Positions 19,536 through 28,536 of a stretch of DNA of 28,536 nt are shown piece by piece (positions within the stretch are counted from its first letter, which is position 1; every line of letters begins with the position of its first letter). Source of the DNA: Chara braunii (Eukaryota; Streptophyta; Charophyceae; Charales; Characeae); assembly GCA_003427395.1 (NCBI GenBank), contig BFEA01000233.1, positions 2,001,224 to 2,029,759 on the forward strand. The letters are read 5' to 3'. The notes under the pieces were generated by a model, which did no database searches, was not told the origin of the DNA, and saw nothing but the letters and a program-made list of their open reading frames with translations. The translations under genes were made by a program, and so were the position numbers.

Positions 19536-20072
19536 TTGGCATTCCGATTAATTTTGTCATATTATTTCTTCGCAGGCAACTCCCGAATGTGTCATACCTA
19601 CGACACTCGTGCTACGAGGAAAGCTATGAGAACAAACAATATCACTCAATATGATTTGAATGTTACGTCGAAAGTTGGAGCCGAACATTCAGAGATGTCG
19701 AAGAAAACTGAAAATGATGAGAAATCGATGAGTCTTGGAAGTGAATATGCTCCGGGCGATCATGCTGTTTTTTGTGAAGTTGAACGTGGATGTTTGCAAG
19801 GGAATACCCTTGCTGATGCTGAGAACATGGTTGTAGAAGGGGGTGGTGACGATTGTCGTGCTAATGGGGATGATTCTCGTAGAGGTCTGTTAGGTAGGCC
19901 GATTAACCTTACATTTGCCGATCACAAGGACGATAACGTTACGGACGATTTTAAAGAAGGCTGTATTCAATCTACAGTCGAGAGAAAAAAACGTTGTGGT
20001 GTGAGAACTAATCGTTTGGGTTCACCCGAAGTGCCGGATCTTACCGTGGCTGATAATCAGGAGGGACGGTAA
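19536..20072 (+). CDS. Unrecognised ORF after the Helitron
   Basis: The frame is 178 codons. A pyrimidine tract and TTCTTCGCAG at about 19567-19576 look like a 3' splice site, so coding may begin there rather than at the first ATG. The product is hydrophilic and charged (KKTENDEKSMSLGSEYAPGD; VERKKRCGVRTNRLGSPEVP) with no motif I recognise. The same frame stays coding-like after the TAA (ETGTQIMRAPNVLPDDALAS; a CxxC in ARICDSCSQSQHSARK) to a further stop at about 20250. It could be the tail of the Helitron gene, a captured fragment or the start of another element. I assign no function. Confidence 0.35.
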   Translation: MAFRLILSYYFFAGNSRMCHTYDTRATRKAMRTNNITQYDLNVTSKVGAEHSEMSKKTENDEKSMSLGSEYAPGDHAVFCEVERGCLQGNTLADAENMVVEGGGDDCRANGDDSRRGLLGRPINLTFADHKDDNVTDDFKEGCIQSTVERKKRCGVRTNRLGSPEVPDLTVADNQEGR

Positions 20073-21264
20073 CCTGTTGTTGTTGAAACGGGAACTCAGA
20101 TCATGAGAGCGCCGAATGTGCTCCCTGACGATGCACTCGCATCTCTTCCGTTTTTTGCACAAGTCATTGGACGTGCACGTATTTGTGATTCGTGTTCGCA
20201 ATCTCAACACAGTGCACGAAAAATAGATGTTTGCATCACATCGCAACCATAAAATTCTTCGGAGGTTATAGTGGTGCCCGATGATAACGATGCACCCATA
20301 ATCCGCACTCCGAATCAACGAGCTTACCTTGCTAGATGGTTTGGTGATGAGAAGAGGGTTAACATGCGAAATGTCTTGACTGAGGTGTTTTTTGAAATGT
20401 TTGTAAAAAGTGCCACAGTCGTAAAAGATTGACGAATATGAAAAAACTACCTCAACTGAAAAAAAAACAAACTCACTGATATACGGTTGGAACGACGATC
20501 CCCTCTTCCTTCGAACTCATTGAATGTTTCGGATTTGGAGGCCTCTTCCATGTTGCAATCGCTTTTGAACGACGACTTCATTGCTCTCTCCAATAAGGAG
20601 ATCACTAGAATGATAATTCATTTGCCACATTGTTCGACCGAAGGGACAATTCCTCAGCCCTTTCACTGATATGCACGGATACTGAACCTTTTCAAAAGGA
20701 TTGAACTCCTCCCGTGGTTGCTTCTTCCGCTCCTCATTCCGCTCTAATCCGTAGACTCCCCCTTTAAGCAGCATCTCCTCCAAATTTTCAACGTCTTGCA
20801 GATTTTGCTCCACCATCCAATATGTCAACGCCGATTGTCACTACCTCTGTTGTTGGTTCTGCTTTGCCGGCCACTACGACTACTCCGTCTCCTGTCAATT
20901 GTGTTGTGCCCTCTCTTACACCATCAAGAGACCATGTGCATGTCCATACAGGACCCTTGAGACAACCAAGTTCTTCTAATTTTAACATTGTCATATATGA
21001 CTCTCTTGAATGTATTGGTCTCCAAAAAATACTTACACACCAGTCCCATTTTGACAGTTCTAACAGGATTCAAGATATTGTTGAAGCAGCAGCGGAATTG
21101 AATACGAGCATGAACACTTAGAGGTGTGTGGATGTTGTAATTCATCTCGATTACAATCGGCAAGGAGAGGGTCAATTCCGAACTTTCGAGGAGTATCATC
21201 GCAAAGTGTTGCAACGAGTTTCTATTCGTGAGGTGCAACAAGAATATCGTTCCATCGAAGGAAG
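20073..21264 (+). other. Mostly non-coding stretch with short protein-like fragments
   Basis: Short coherent readings appear: NQRAYLARWFGDEKRVNMRN near 20310, a Ser/Thr-rich 99-codon ORF at 20822-21121, and after its stop GQFRTFEEYHRKVLQRVSIR near 21160-21220. These suggest one or more decayed coding regions, possibly Helitron-related, but no domain is identifiable. Confidence 0.35.
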
Positions 21265-21413
21265 TTGATTGGTCTTATAAGAGATATAGGAAAAAAAAAA
21301 TGTTGGCTGAGCGATTGTCAAGGCAGAAAGAGAGACAATTTTTTACACGGTCGCCTTTGGTTTCAGTTACATAATTGTCCCTACAAGAGATATGGGAAGA
21401 GAAAGATTGGGGG

Positions 21414-21416
<3 letters not shown>

Positions 21417-21475
<59 letters not shown>

Positions 21476-21476
21476 N

Positions 21477-21541
<65 letters not shown>
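21417..21541 (+). repeat. (AG)n microsatellite with single N gap at 21476
   Basis: The AG dinucleotide array is interrupted by one N, so its true length is unknown. Long Arg/Glu and Leu/Ser frames across it are artefacts. Confidence 0.95.
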
Positions 21542-21548
<7 letters not shown>

Positions 21549-21855
21549 CAGACAGACAGAGACAGAGAGACGATTTAAATAATTTAGATGTAATATTATT
21601 TCGGTTTCTTAAGTTAATGTTGACTCCATTACGCAATAATTGTGCCTTGATCATACTGCGGCCACTTGCTTACTTTAATATAACGAAAAATCTTCATATG
21701 AACCTTTTTTCTTTGTATACTCGTGTTCGTCTTTTTTTATTTTTTGCTCTTTTGTTGCTCCCCTCTCTCTCTCTCTCACTCTGTCTATCTATTTTTTTTC
21801 TTTCTTTCTCTCTCTCTCTTTGTCTATCTCTGTTTCTCCTCGTTATTTCCCTTGC
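21542..21855. other. Gene-less stretch
   Basis: AT-rich sequence followed by CT-rich low-complexity DNA. Nothing recognised. Confidence 0.6.
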
Positions 21856-23912
21856 TTTTTTTTTTTTTTTTTTTCGCTTTTCTGATTCGTGAATTAAACG
21901 CGGACTTCTTAGACAATTACTTTTATTTCTACGGGTGTGGTCTGCACCACCAGCACCGCGAACACTTAGCTAGTCCCTTATTATAAACGACGCATCCACT
22001 CTTGGTTTAAGTAGACGACACACTGCTTTGACTGAGAGAGATTTTAAAGTGTGTGGTTTATCCTTTTTACTAGTTTGCCATACCCATTCAGCTGGATCCA
22101 TGGGTAAGTCCGAAATTTGACACTTAGGTTGAAAAACACGCCAACCTTTAATTGTTGAGAAAAAAATACGATAATCCTGAACATCAATCTGAAGGGGGAA
22201 ATTTTGACTTGGTTGTCCAGTGAAGGAAGGAGAAAGTGAGTAACATTTATTTTGCAGATAGCAACCAAAGCTCCTTCTTCTATCAAATGCATTATCTGAC
22301 CCACGTGCCACCATTCTGGATCATGCGTTACCATTACCCTGTCTTCCTCCTGAAATCTTACCCTTCTTTTTTCAACTCTTTAACCCATCCAAGTGGAATG
22401 GAGCAGATGATTTTGTCCTCATGAATTGTGCGGTTGTCATCCAATCGTTTTTTTTCTAGGTCTTAGATATTCTTAACCTGGACTACTTATTTTTTCACCC
22501 ACTAAGACCAAGGTGATTGTGAGTTATTGTAAATATATCCATTAATACCTATTATCCATCTATTCCCAAACAAAGGTTGCCTCAAGATTTCTTCAAAACG
22601 CAGAGGAACAAATTTATTTGGTAAGGGTGGTTTGTGCCAAATTTTCAGTAAAGAAACCCATAGGTTGTCTAAAAAAATATCCACTCGAGTTGCACCTCTC
22701 TCCCATTTAAACTTAAATGAGAACGTGGTCGGGGGATGCTCCAAAACCGATCCTCTACCCAAGTGAGGGGGTGAATATCAAGAGGGGCTAATGACGCTAG
22801 TCTTCGTATTTGTTTTAGTGTAAAAGGTTGTCAGGGTTTGTCGATGCCGAAAATAAAATCTATCATCCATTGTAAGGACGAAGCTTGACACTGTAGTGTT
22901 GGGTATAGAATTTTCAACCCCCCCGCCTTGACTTTCATTGAATCAGCGTAACCTATACCACTTGAGGGATTACCTTTTCTTATTCATGATTACCTTTCCA
23001 AAGAAACGCCGACACTTGTTTTTTAAGAAGTTAAGTATGTGGCTTACTGATTGCCTATAATGTCGATTTATACAATATTGAAGTCAACACCATGTTTTTT
23101 ATTACCATTGATTGACAAAAAATGAAGGTGTATTGACCTTTCCATTTTCTACGACCGGTTTTGAAATTAACTCCTGGTTTGAACTAGGTTTTTCAAAAGC
23201 AAAAAAAAAACACCCCCAGGATCCTCAGTGGGGCCTCCGAAGCCAACCATTGTACCCTAGGATATTCGGATGGACGATCTTCATTGGAGTGTATCCACCA
23301 ACCTTAGGTTTTATTTCTCGAATATCCGAGACAACTGAGAATTTATCCAACATATTCTTGATTTCTTCCATATTTTCAGCAGAGGCTTATGGTCAGATCA
23401 TCCGAAAACATGGAAGCTATAGTGATTGCCTCCTCAGGTATACCTGATACATGTAAACGGTTCGTATTACGATTAGCTGTAGGATTGACACCCAGGGCTT
23501 CCATTACAATTAAACACAAAAGGGGAGTCAACGAATGTCCTTGTTTAACTGATCTTTGAAGACGGATTTCTGGAGACAGAAAGTCGTTAACAAAGATTCG
23601 TATTGTCACATTTACATGTAGGATTTTCACTCATTTTCTCATATTGGAATAAAAATTCAACTTTTGCAAACATGCATTTACGAATTGTCAATCCACATGA
23701 TGATAGTTTTTTTCAAAGTCTATGAAAACAAAGGCTGCATTTTGTTTAGATTGAAGTGAAAGTTTTACCATCTCATTTATTAAAAGAGTACTATCATGTA
23801 TATGTCGACCATTCATAAACCCCGTTTGTGAGGAGTGATTATGTCAACCATAACAAGAATCATACGATTTGCAAGTTATTTTGCCAATAATTTGAAAGCT
23901 AGAGTTAATAAT

Positions 23913-23920
23913 GTTATCGG
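23913..23920 (+). repeat. Left 8-bp target-site duplication of hAT-like insertion
   Basis: GTTATCGG here and GTTATCGA at 24652-24659 match at 7 of 8 bases and directly flank the insertion. Confidence 0.65.
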
Positions 23921-24651
23921 TAGGGAAACCGGCGTTCGGGATGGGCTGAACGTCCGAACCAGAATGCCTGAACATGTGAGACTCCTTGGGGATGCGTTCG
24001 GTCGTTCAGGCCGAAAGCGAAAAATAAATAAATTAATAAATAAATTAATAAATAAATTAATAAATAAAACTTTAAAATATTACATTATGAAGAAAAATAA
24101 AATGAACAATATTTGTTTGAGCATTTTAACCAAATTTAAAATTAAAATAAAATACAAAAAATAAAATTAATAATGAAAATAAGAAAAAATAATAAGATAA
24201 TTAAAATTAGCGAGTGAGTGAGCACGTTTCAACACTACCATCTTTGGCGATTTTTCATTGTTTTTTGGCACAACCAAATACCTTGAATATTTACAGATGT
24301 GTACTTCACATATTAAAAAAATCATTAAAAAAATTAAAAAATAATAATAAAATTGTTTAGACTCTCTAATAAAGTGGAAAAAAAAAATAGTGAGTGGGCG
24401 AACACATTTTGATACCTCAATCTTTGACAATTTTTAATTTTTTTTTGGCTAAGCAAAATGACTTCAAAATTTATAGTCATGTACCTCACATCATAAAGAT
24501 CGCACAAAAAAACAATTCAGAAAAAAATACTAATTTTTAGGCCCCGAAATAATTTTTGGTGGGGACCGAACGCTTTCGGGTTCGGACCCCGAACGCCCGT
24601 ACGTACGGAGGTCAGGACAGGGACCTCCGTACGTACGGGCTGGTGACCCTG
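23921..24651. mobile_element. Non-autonomous hAT-like element nested in the LINE
   Basis: The 731-bp insertion starts TAGGGAAACC and ends GGTGACCCTG, short imperfect terminal inverted repeats (AGGGNNACC) flanked by an 8-bp duplication, as expected for hAT elements. It is AT-rich inside, with a 12-bp AAATAAATTAAT tandem repeat (about 24018-24068) and no transposase. An 18-bp perfect inverted repeat (24596-24613 with 24622-24639, 8-nt loop) built on CCGTACGTACGG lies next to the right end. GTTCGG-type motifs recur near both ends. LINE coding resumes on either side, showing that it inserted into an existing LINE. Confidence 0.72.
24596..24639. repeat. Perfect 18-bp hairpin at the right end of the hAT-like element
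   Basis: CCCGTACGTACGGAGGTC at 24596-24613 is exactly reverse-complemented by GACCTCCGTACGTACGGG at 24622-24639, separated by 8 nt. Each arm also contains the self-complementary CCGTACGTACGG. Confidence 0.95.
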
Positions 24652-24659
24652 GTTATCGA
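24652..24659 (+). repeat. Right 8-bp target-site duplication of hAT-like insertion
   Basis: GTTATCGA, matching the left copy at 7 of 8 bases. LINE sequence follows. Confidence 0.65.
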
Positions 24660-25804
24660 TCTATAATTCCTGATGTTCGACTTGTCCATTTTCTAATAAA
24701 GCAAGGTAAGAATTCCTTGACCCATTATCTCACCCATCGTACATGACTCTCAAACCTCCTTGAAGTATTTCCATTAAATCAGATGAAAAACACGAGCACA
24801 TAGTTTCCAAAAATTATTTAGGGAGACCATCCACTGAGGAGTCTTATCCTCATCCATTTGTATAAGAGCTTTCCAAAATTTATCCTTAGATAGTATTTTT
24901 TTCAAAATGTCTTGTTGTTCATAACTGATTGATTGGAACAGTGGTTCTAGAAATAGTTGAATGACTTGATCATCTTCCTGAAAATAGGTTGAGTCTTTGG
25001 AAGAAAAAAATAGTTTTTTTAAGAAATCATAGGTTGCTTTCAATGTAACTGCCGATGATGCAGGCACTGAAAAGTCTCTATAAATTTCAGAATCAAACAG
25101 ACTTTCTATGATCGAGCGCTTGGCTCGTGACTGAACCATTGAAAAAAATGACGTATCAATTTCACCCTCAGAACTAAATTTTGATAATTTGCCTCTGATT
25201 AGTTGATATTGCCAACAATGTTTTGCAAAAGATAAAAATTGGTTCTTGAGTTGTTAAACATCAATGTTTTTGGATGACTCACTTGATAATTCTTAAGATT
25301 CATGATTTAACATTTGTTCGTGAACGTACATTTCTTGTAAATATTTATTCTTTGCTTATATTTTTGAATATTTATTACACTTTTTGAAAATGAAAGTTAA
25401 ACCATTATTAAACCAAGAGGTATAAGAATCATGTTTATCTTCTGTTGATTGTCAATATTCCCAGACATCATCTAAATATTTTTAAAATTGACTATGGGAT
25501 AGAGGAGATTTATTAGTTCATAAAAACCTCTCCCTTATTGATCCGGTTTCTTGCTGAAACAAATGAGTACTACACACATTTATGTTCAGCACCAAGTTAT
25601 GGACTCTAACGAAAAATAGTTGCCCATACAAGAGCTCTATCTAGATCTTTTGATATTAAAATTAAATCTATTCTAGATCTGGATTGAAACTGATTACCAC
25701 TGTTACATATACAAGTGAATAAACTGTCCCGGACAAAAATCCTGCGATAAAAATAAAAGAGGTGGACATTTTTACACAGTGAGTGTATAATATTTTCATC
25801 CTCT

Positions 25805-26287
25805 GCTACAAAACGTGATTACCTTTGACAAGCTCGCGTACACGATGTATATCACGTCCTCTTGTCGTGTCCTTATCGCAGACCGTCTGAACGTTTCGTC
25901 GGATGCCCTTATGAGCGTCCTCCACCTATTATGGTGGATGGTCACGAGGAGTTCGTTGTTTTCGACATCGTATCTCGCTGATTTATTGACGATACTCTTC
26001 CATGCATCGAGTATCTTGTTCGTTGGAACAACCATCATGATGAGAAGGCTACTTGGGAGCCCCTCGAGCACTTAGAGCACGCCTAAATGTTGATGTGTGC
26101 ATATGATCGTGCTCGTTGTGTTGAAACATCTGCTCCTACTCAGGCCACTGACCCTTTTCCTCCTCCTCCGACTGAGGAGATTGTTGAGGACAAGCCCGCT
26201 CCCTCTGAGGCCAACCTTCAGCAGCAGACGGACGCCTCCGCGCATCCATAGAGCACTCGTCAACGCCCTCAGCGCCTCAATGACTGA
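25805..26287 (+). pseudogene. Integrase C-terminus plus chromodomain of a Ty3/gypsy chromovirus, remnant
   Basis: One frame reads ARVHDVYHVLLSCPYRRPSE (the 'HDVFHVS.L.PY' block at the end of chromovirus integrases), then RPPPIMVDGHEEFVVFDIVS and, after a stop, FIDDTLPCIEYLVRWNNHHD and EKATWEPLEHLEHA. The YLVRW and WEPLEHL signatures with flanking acidic residues are those of a chromodomain, which in chromoviruses steers integration to marked chromatin. Stops interrupt at about 25826, within VSR-stop-FIDD, and at 26084-26086. The frame then continues with a Pro/Glu-rich tail ending STRQRPQRLND before TGA at about 26287. The rest of pol and the LTRs are not seen; a LINE abuts on the left. Confidence 0.85.
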
Positions 26288-27356
26288 CACTCTCAACACC
26301 TATTTATTTTCCCACTAACTCACACCTTCAGATACTCCATCTTCAGCTTTTGCAGGATATCAGCGTTTTGCGGCTCTGCTTCAACATCGACACGACTCCT
26401 ACTTTTTTAACATCATCGACCACTTTAACGACTTCAACTACCTTATCGGCTTCAACTACTTTGGACGTGACTACTTCACGACACCACCCTACCTTGTGCA
26501 TTCTCTTGTATGTGTCGCATGATGATTTTTGCTTAGCTGGTTCTCTCTAAGTTGGGCTCTCCCTTGGTATTGCATAGGCATTGGGACCGTAGCGTTATCC
26601 TCGCTTCCCTGCTTCCAGATCTAGCTTCCTCCTAAGTCGGTGAGTTGTGTGCATGTTTCCCTCACCCACGACCCTCATCATCCTAGTGTTGGTCATTGCA
26701 AGTCTTCGGTTAGGCATATCTCCACCCTATTCAAGACTCCCTTTTCGTAGTCGACCCTACATGGTGTCACCCTTTTGTCCAGCATTACCGGCCTTGATGG
26801 TCTATCTATTAGGGTCATTGGTTTTGTTTCGCTGCCACTCACTCACCCTACGCCTGATGACCTATTCCACCTTCCTGTGTGACGGCGCTTAGGAGTTTTG
26901 ATTTTTAAGCTGCATTCACCCCCTCTGAGACCATCCCACTCTTAGTGGTTCAGCGACACAACATTATCTTATGACATATTGTTATCTTTTCCCTTCATCA
27001 CTGTGGTAATTGCCTCTAGGACTTTAGAATTGTACCTTGCAACATTTCATTTCCTGTTGTTAGCTAGGATGTGTATATCAGACATTTGCTTTTGCTCTAA
27101 CATTATGCAGCATAGGCTGCATCGCATGGACTCTTCATGGAGCTTGCTCCGCATCCTAGATTTCTGAGCTCTTTTATTGCAGATTTCCTCTGCTTTTATG
27201 AAAGTGTGTTTATGGCTCTCGCGATCCACTACAGGTCTGAGGTTCGTGCAACATGCCTCTAGCTGCCCTGTCCTAGAGCTAGGGCTATCTGGCTATTTTG
27301 TTTGTTCGGCTTGTGAGACCAGGCCGTGGCCTCACCCCACAGGCCGTGTGCTCATG
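26288..27356. other. Gene-less stretch, nothing recognised
   Basis: Over 1 kb without a convincing ORF, repeat or RNA. A few short open frames lack family signatures. It could hold the decayed 3' part of the chromovirus, but no LTR pair is visible. Confidence 0.55.
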
Positions 27357-28525
27357 CAGTCCAGTACAGTCCTGCCCGATACCACTCTCTGTACCAGTCC
27401 AGTCCAGTCAGTCCGCTGGGGGTATACCCCAGCTGCAGTCTGTTTTCAGCCTTATTCTTCATTTGCACTGTTTGGAGTACGTGCGTGTTGAGTCTGCGTT
27501 GGATCTGCGCTGTCTCTTCCAGCTCCATCTCCATCTCCCACATCCGTTTCTCTTCGTCTTGATCCTGAGGGACGGCCATCCTGGCGGGTCCATCACAAGA
27601 TCACATGGGTGGACGGTGAGGCTGCCACACATCAGGGGGTTCATCTGCATTTTGCTGCTTGGACTGAGTTTGATGCTTCTTTCCCACCAAGGCCGGCCAT
27701 GAAGTTGGATCCATTCCCACTCCCAGGAAAGAGTATAGTTGAACCATTGTGGTTTGGGGGGATGAATTGAACTATTCCCACTTTCACGGGTTCTTTGATT
27801 ACGGATGTTGCAATTCTTCATCAAACCACCACCAATTCCTTTCCCCGCTTGAAAAACAAATACACGGTGGTAGACACTGGCAACTCTCGGGGCCGGGCTG
27901 CCATTGATAAATTTCATCGGTGGCGCGTGTTGCATTTCGGGCCTCAGAAAGTCGTGGTGAGGGCCCCATGGCCGATATATGGGAAAGGTACCGGCAGTTA
28001 ATGGTCAGAAAAATGGAATGCAGGTCAAGTAAGTGGACCTTGTCCTGCGGGTGGGGCTGAGGGTCTCACCTGCGTGGGTCAAAGTCCGGCTCACAGGAAT
28101 TCCCTGTTCCTGGGCTTCAATACGTGAAAATTGACATTTTCCGTCAGATAGGAAGAATATGTGTAAGTGGGACCTCACGTCCAACTGTAGGCCATGGAAA
28201 TCAATGGCCAGAAACAAAGGGTCCTCGATCTGGCATAATTGATGGTCAGAAATGACCAATGCAGGTCAGGGAAGACGGACCTTGCTGGGCCGGACCCGCC
28301 GGGATGGCGGTCCGTTAGGATGGAGACGAAGAAGGAGGTAGAGATGGAGCTGGAGGGGACAGCGCAGCTCCGACGCAGACTCCACACGCAAGTACTCCAA
28401 GATCTGCGAAAGTGAAGAATGACGAAAAACAGACTGCAGCTGGGGTATACCCCCAGCGGACTGACTGGACTGGACTGGACTGGCCTGGTACCGACCGTGG
28501 TACCGGGCGGGACTGGACTGGACTG
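27357..28525. mobile_element. Foldback element with ~235-bp terminal inverted repeats
   Basis: 27357-27591 and 28292-28525 are inverted copies of each other, by eye roughly 80-85 percent identical. They include a nearly identical inner block (CAGTCCGCTGGGGGTATACC then CCAGCTGCAGTCTGTTTT) with the palindrome GGGGTATACCCC. Both ends start with CCAGT pentamer repeats (CAGTCCAGT). The interior has no transposase. It contains two direct copies of ATGGTCAGAAA...AATGCAGGTCA...GGACCTTG (28001 and 28243). No target duplication was found. This is likely a non-autonomous DNA transposon. Frames through the arms (27298-27702 plus, 28175-28531 minus) mirror each other only because the arms do. Confidence 0.72.
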
Positions 28526-28536
28526 AAACAATATAC

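Larger units (their letters stand above)
21856..25745 (-). pseudogene. 5'-truncated LINE (endonuclease end, RT, C-terminal region, poly(A))
   Basis: Read on the minus strand. The end of an APE endonuclease comes first (SRIDLILISKDLDRALVW, about 25690-25630). A linker follows (CWQYQLIRGKLSKFSSEGEI; AKRSIIESLFDSEIYRDF; FWKALIQMDEDKTPQWMVSL). RT blocks come next: GFMNGRHIHDSTLLINEM, FVFIDFEKNYHHVD (motif A, about 23692-23732), LQRSVKQGHSLTPLLCLIVM (motif B) and FSDDLTISL (motif C, about 23397-23408, Ser replacing the usual Ala). The C-terminal region has KKQVSAFLWKGNHE and later fragments to about 21970. A T19 run at 21856-21874 is the poly(A) tail on this strand. Frameshifts, many stops and a nested insertion make it dead. 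The order EN-RT-poly(A) is that of L1/Tad/Jockey-type LINEs; the clade is not resolvable by eye. Confidence 0.85.

Noticed and set aside
27298-27935. ORFs across the foldback arms (27298-27702 plus, 27459-27935 minus, 28175-28531 minus)
   Set aside because: Their similarity to each other follows from the inverted repeats, and no protein family is recognisable.

Overview
This window is repeat-dominated nuclear DNA from a eukaryote, and I see no intact host gene in it. The evidence is dense nesting of eukaryotic transposon classes (Penelope-like, Helitron, LINE, chromodomain-type Ty3/gypsy, hAT-like, foldback/MITE), long microsatellites, poly(A/T) tracts and an organelle-type tRNA-Arg(UCU) in AT-rich DNA. 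An alga or other green-lineage or protist genome would fit, but the sequence alone does not fix the taxon. Two isolated N positions and a Tn5/Nextera mate-pair junction show that it is a short-read draft assembly with imperfectly filled gaps.

Layout. 1-9193: a reverse-transcriptase retroelement, most likely Penelope-like (PLE). A ~4.9 kb body (2174-7023) lies between two direct repeats of more than 2.1 kb (pseudo-LTRs). Each repeat carries a hammerhead-ribozyme core and ends at an (AC)n tract. The body holds a broken upstream reading frame and a frameshifted RT with recognisable motifs A, B and C. 9194-10620: microsatellites, an N gap, a stray piece of a 149-bp satellite and the adapter artefact. 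10628-12180: at least ten copies of a ~50-bp module in both orientations, flanking AT-rich DNA with the tRNA-Arg(UCU) copy. 12181-13790: gene-less DNA with a short hairpin MITE and a degenerate ~207-bp repeat. 13795-15830: palindrome-rich ends of one family enclosing a small ORF fragment, six 149-bp satellite units and T-rich DNA.

15905-19508: a decayed autonomous Helitron (HUH Rep, then PIF1 helicase) broken by frameshifts and stops, some at conserved tryptophans. 19536-21260: unrecognised ORFs. 21417-21541: (AG)n around a second N. 21856-25745, minus strand: a 5'-truncated LINE (end of the endonuclease, RT, C-terminal part, poly(A)) interrupted at 23921-24651 by a short hAT-like element with an 8-bp target duplication. 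25805-26287: the integrase C-terminus and chromodomain of a degraded chromovirus. 26288-27356: nothing recognised. 27357-28525: a ~1.17 kb foldback element with ~235-bp terminal inverted repeats.

No pathway links these genes: each autonomous element here is dead. The features most likely to be biologically informative are the paired hammerhead cores in the pseudo-LTRs, the organelle-like segment inside the inverted-module array, and the shared palindromic ends at 13795 and 24651.
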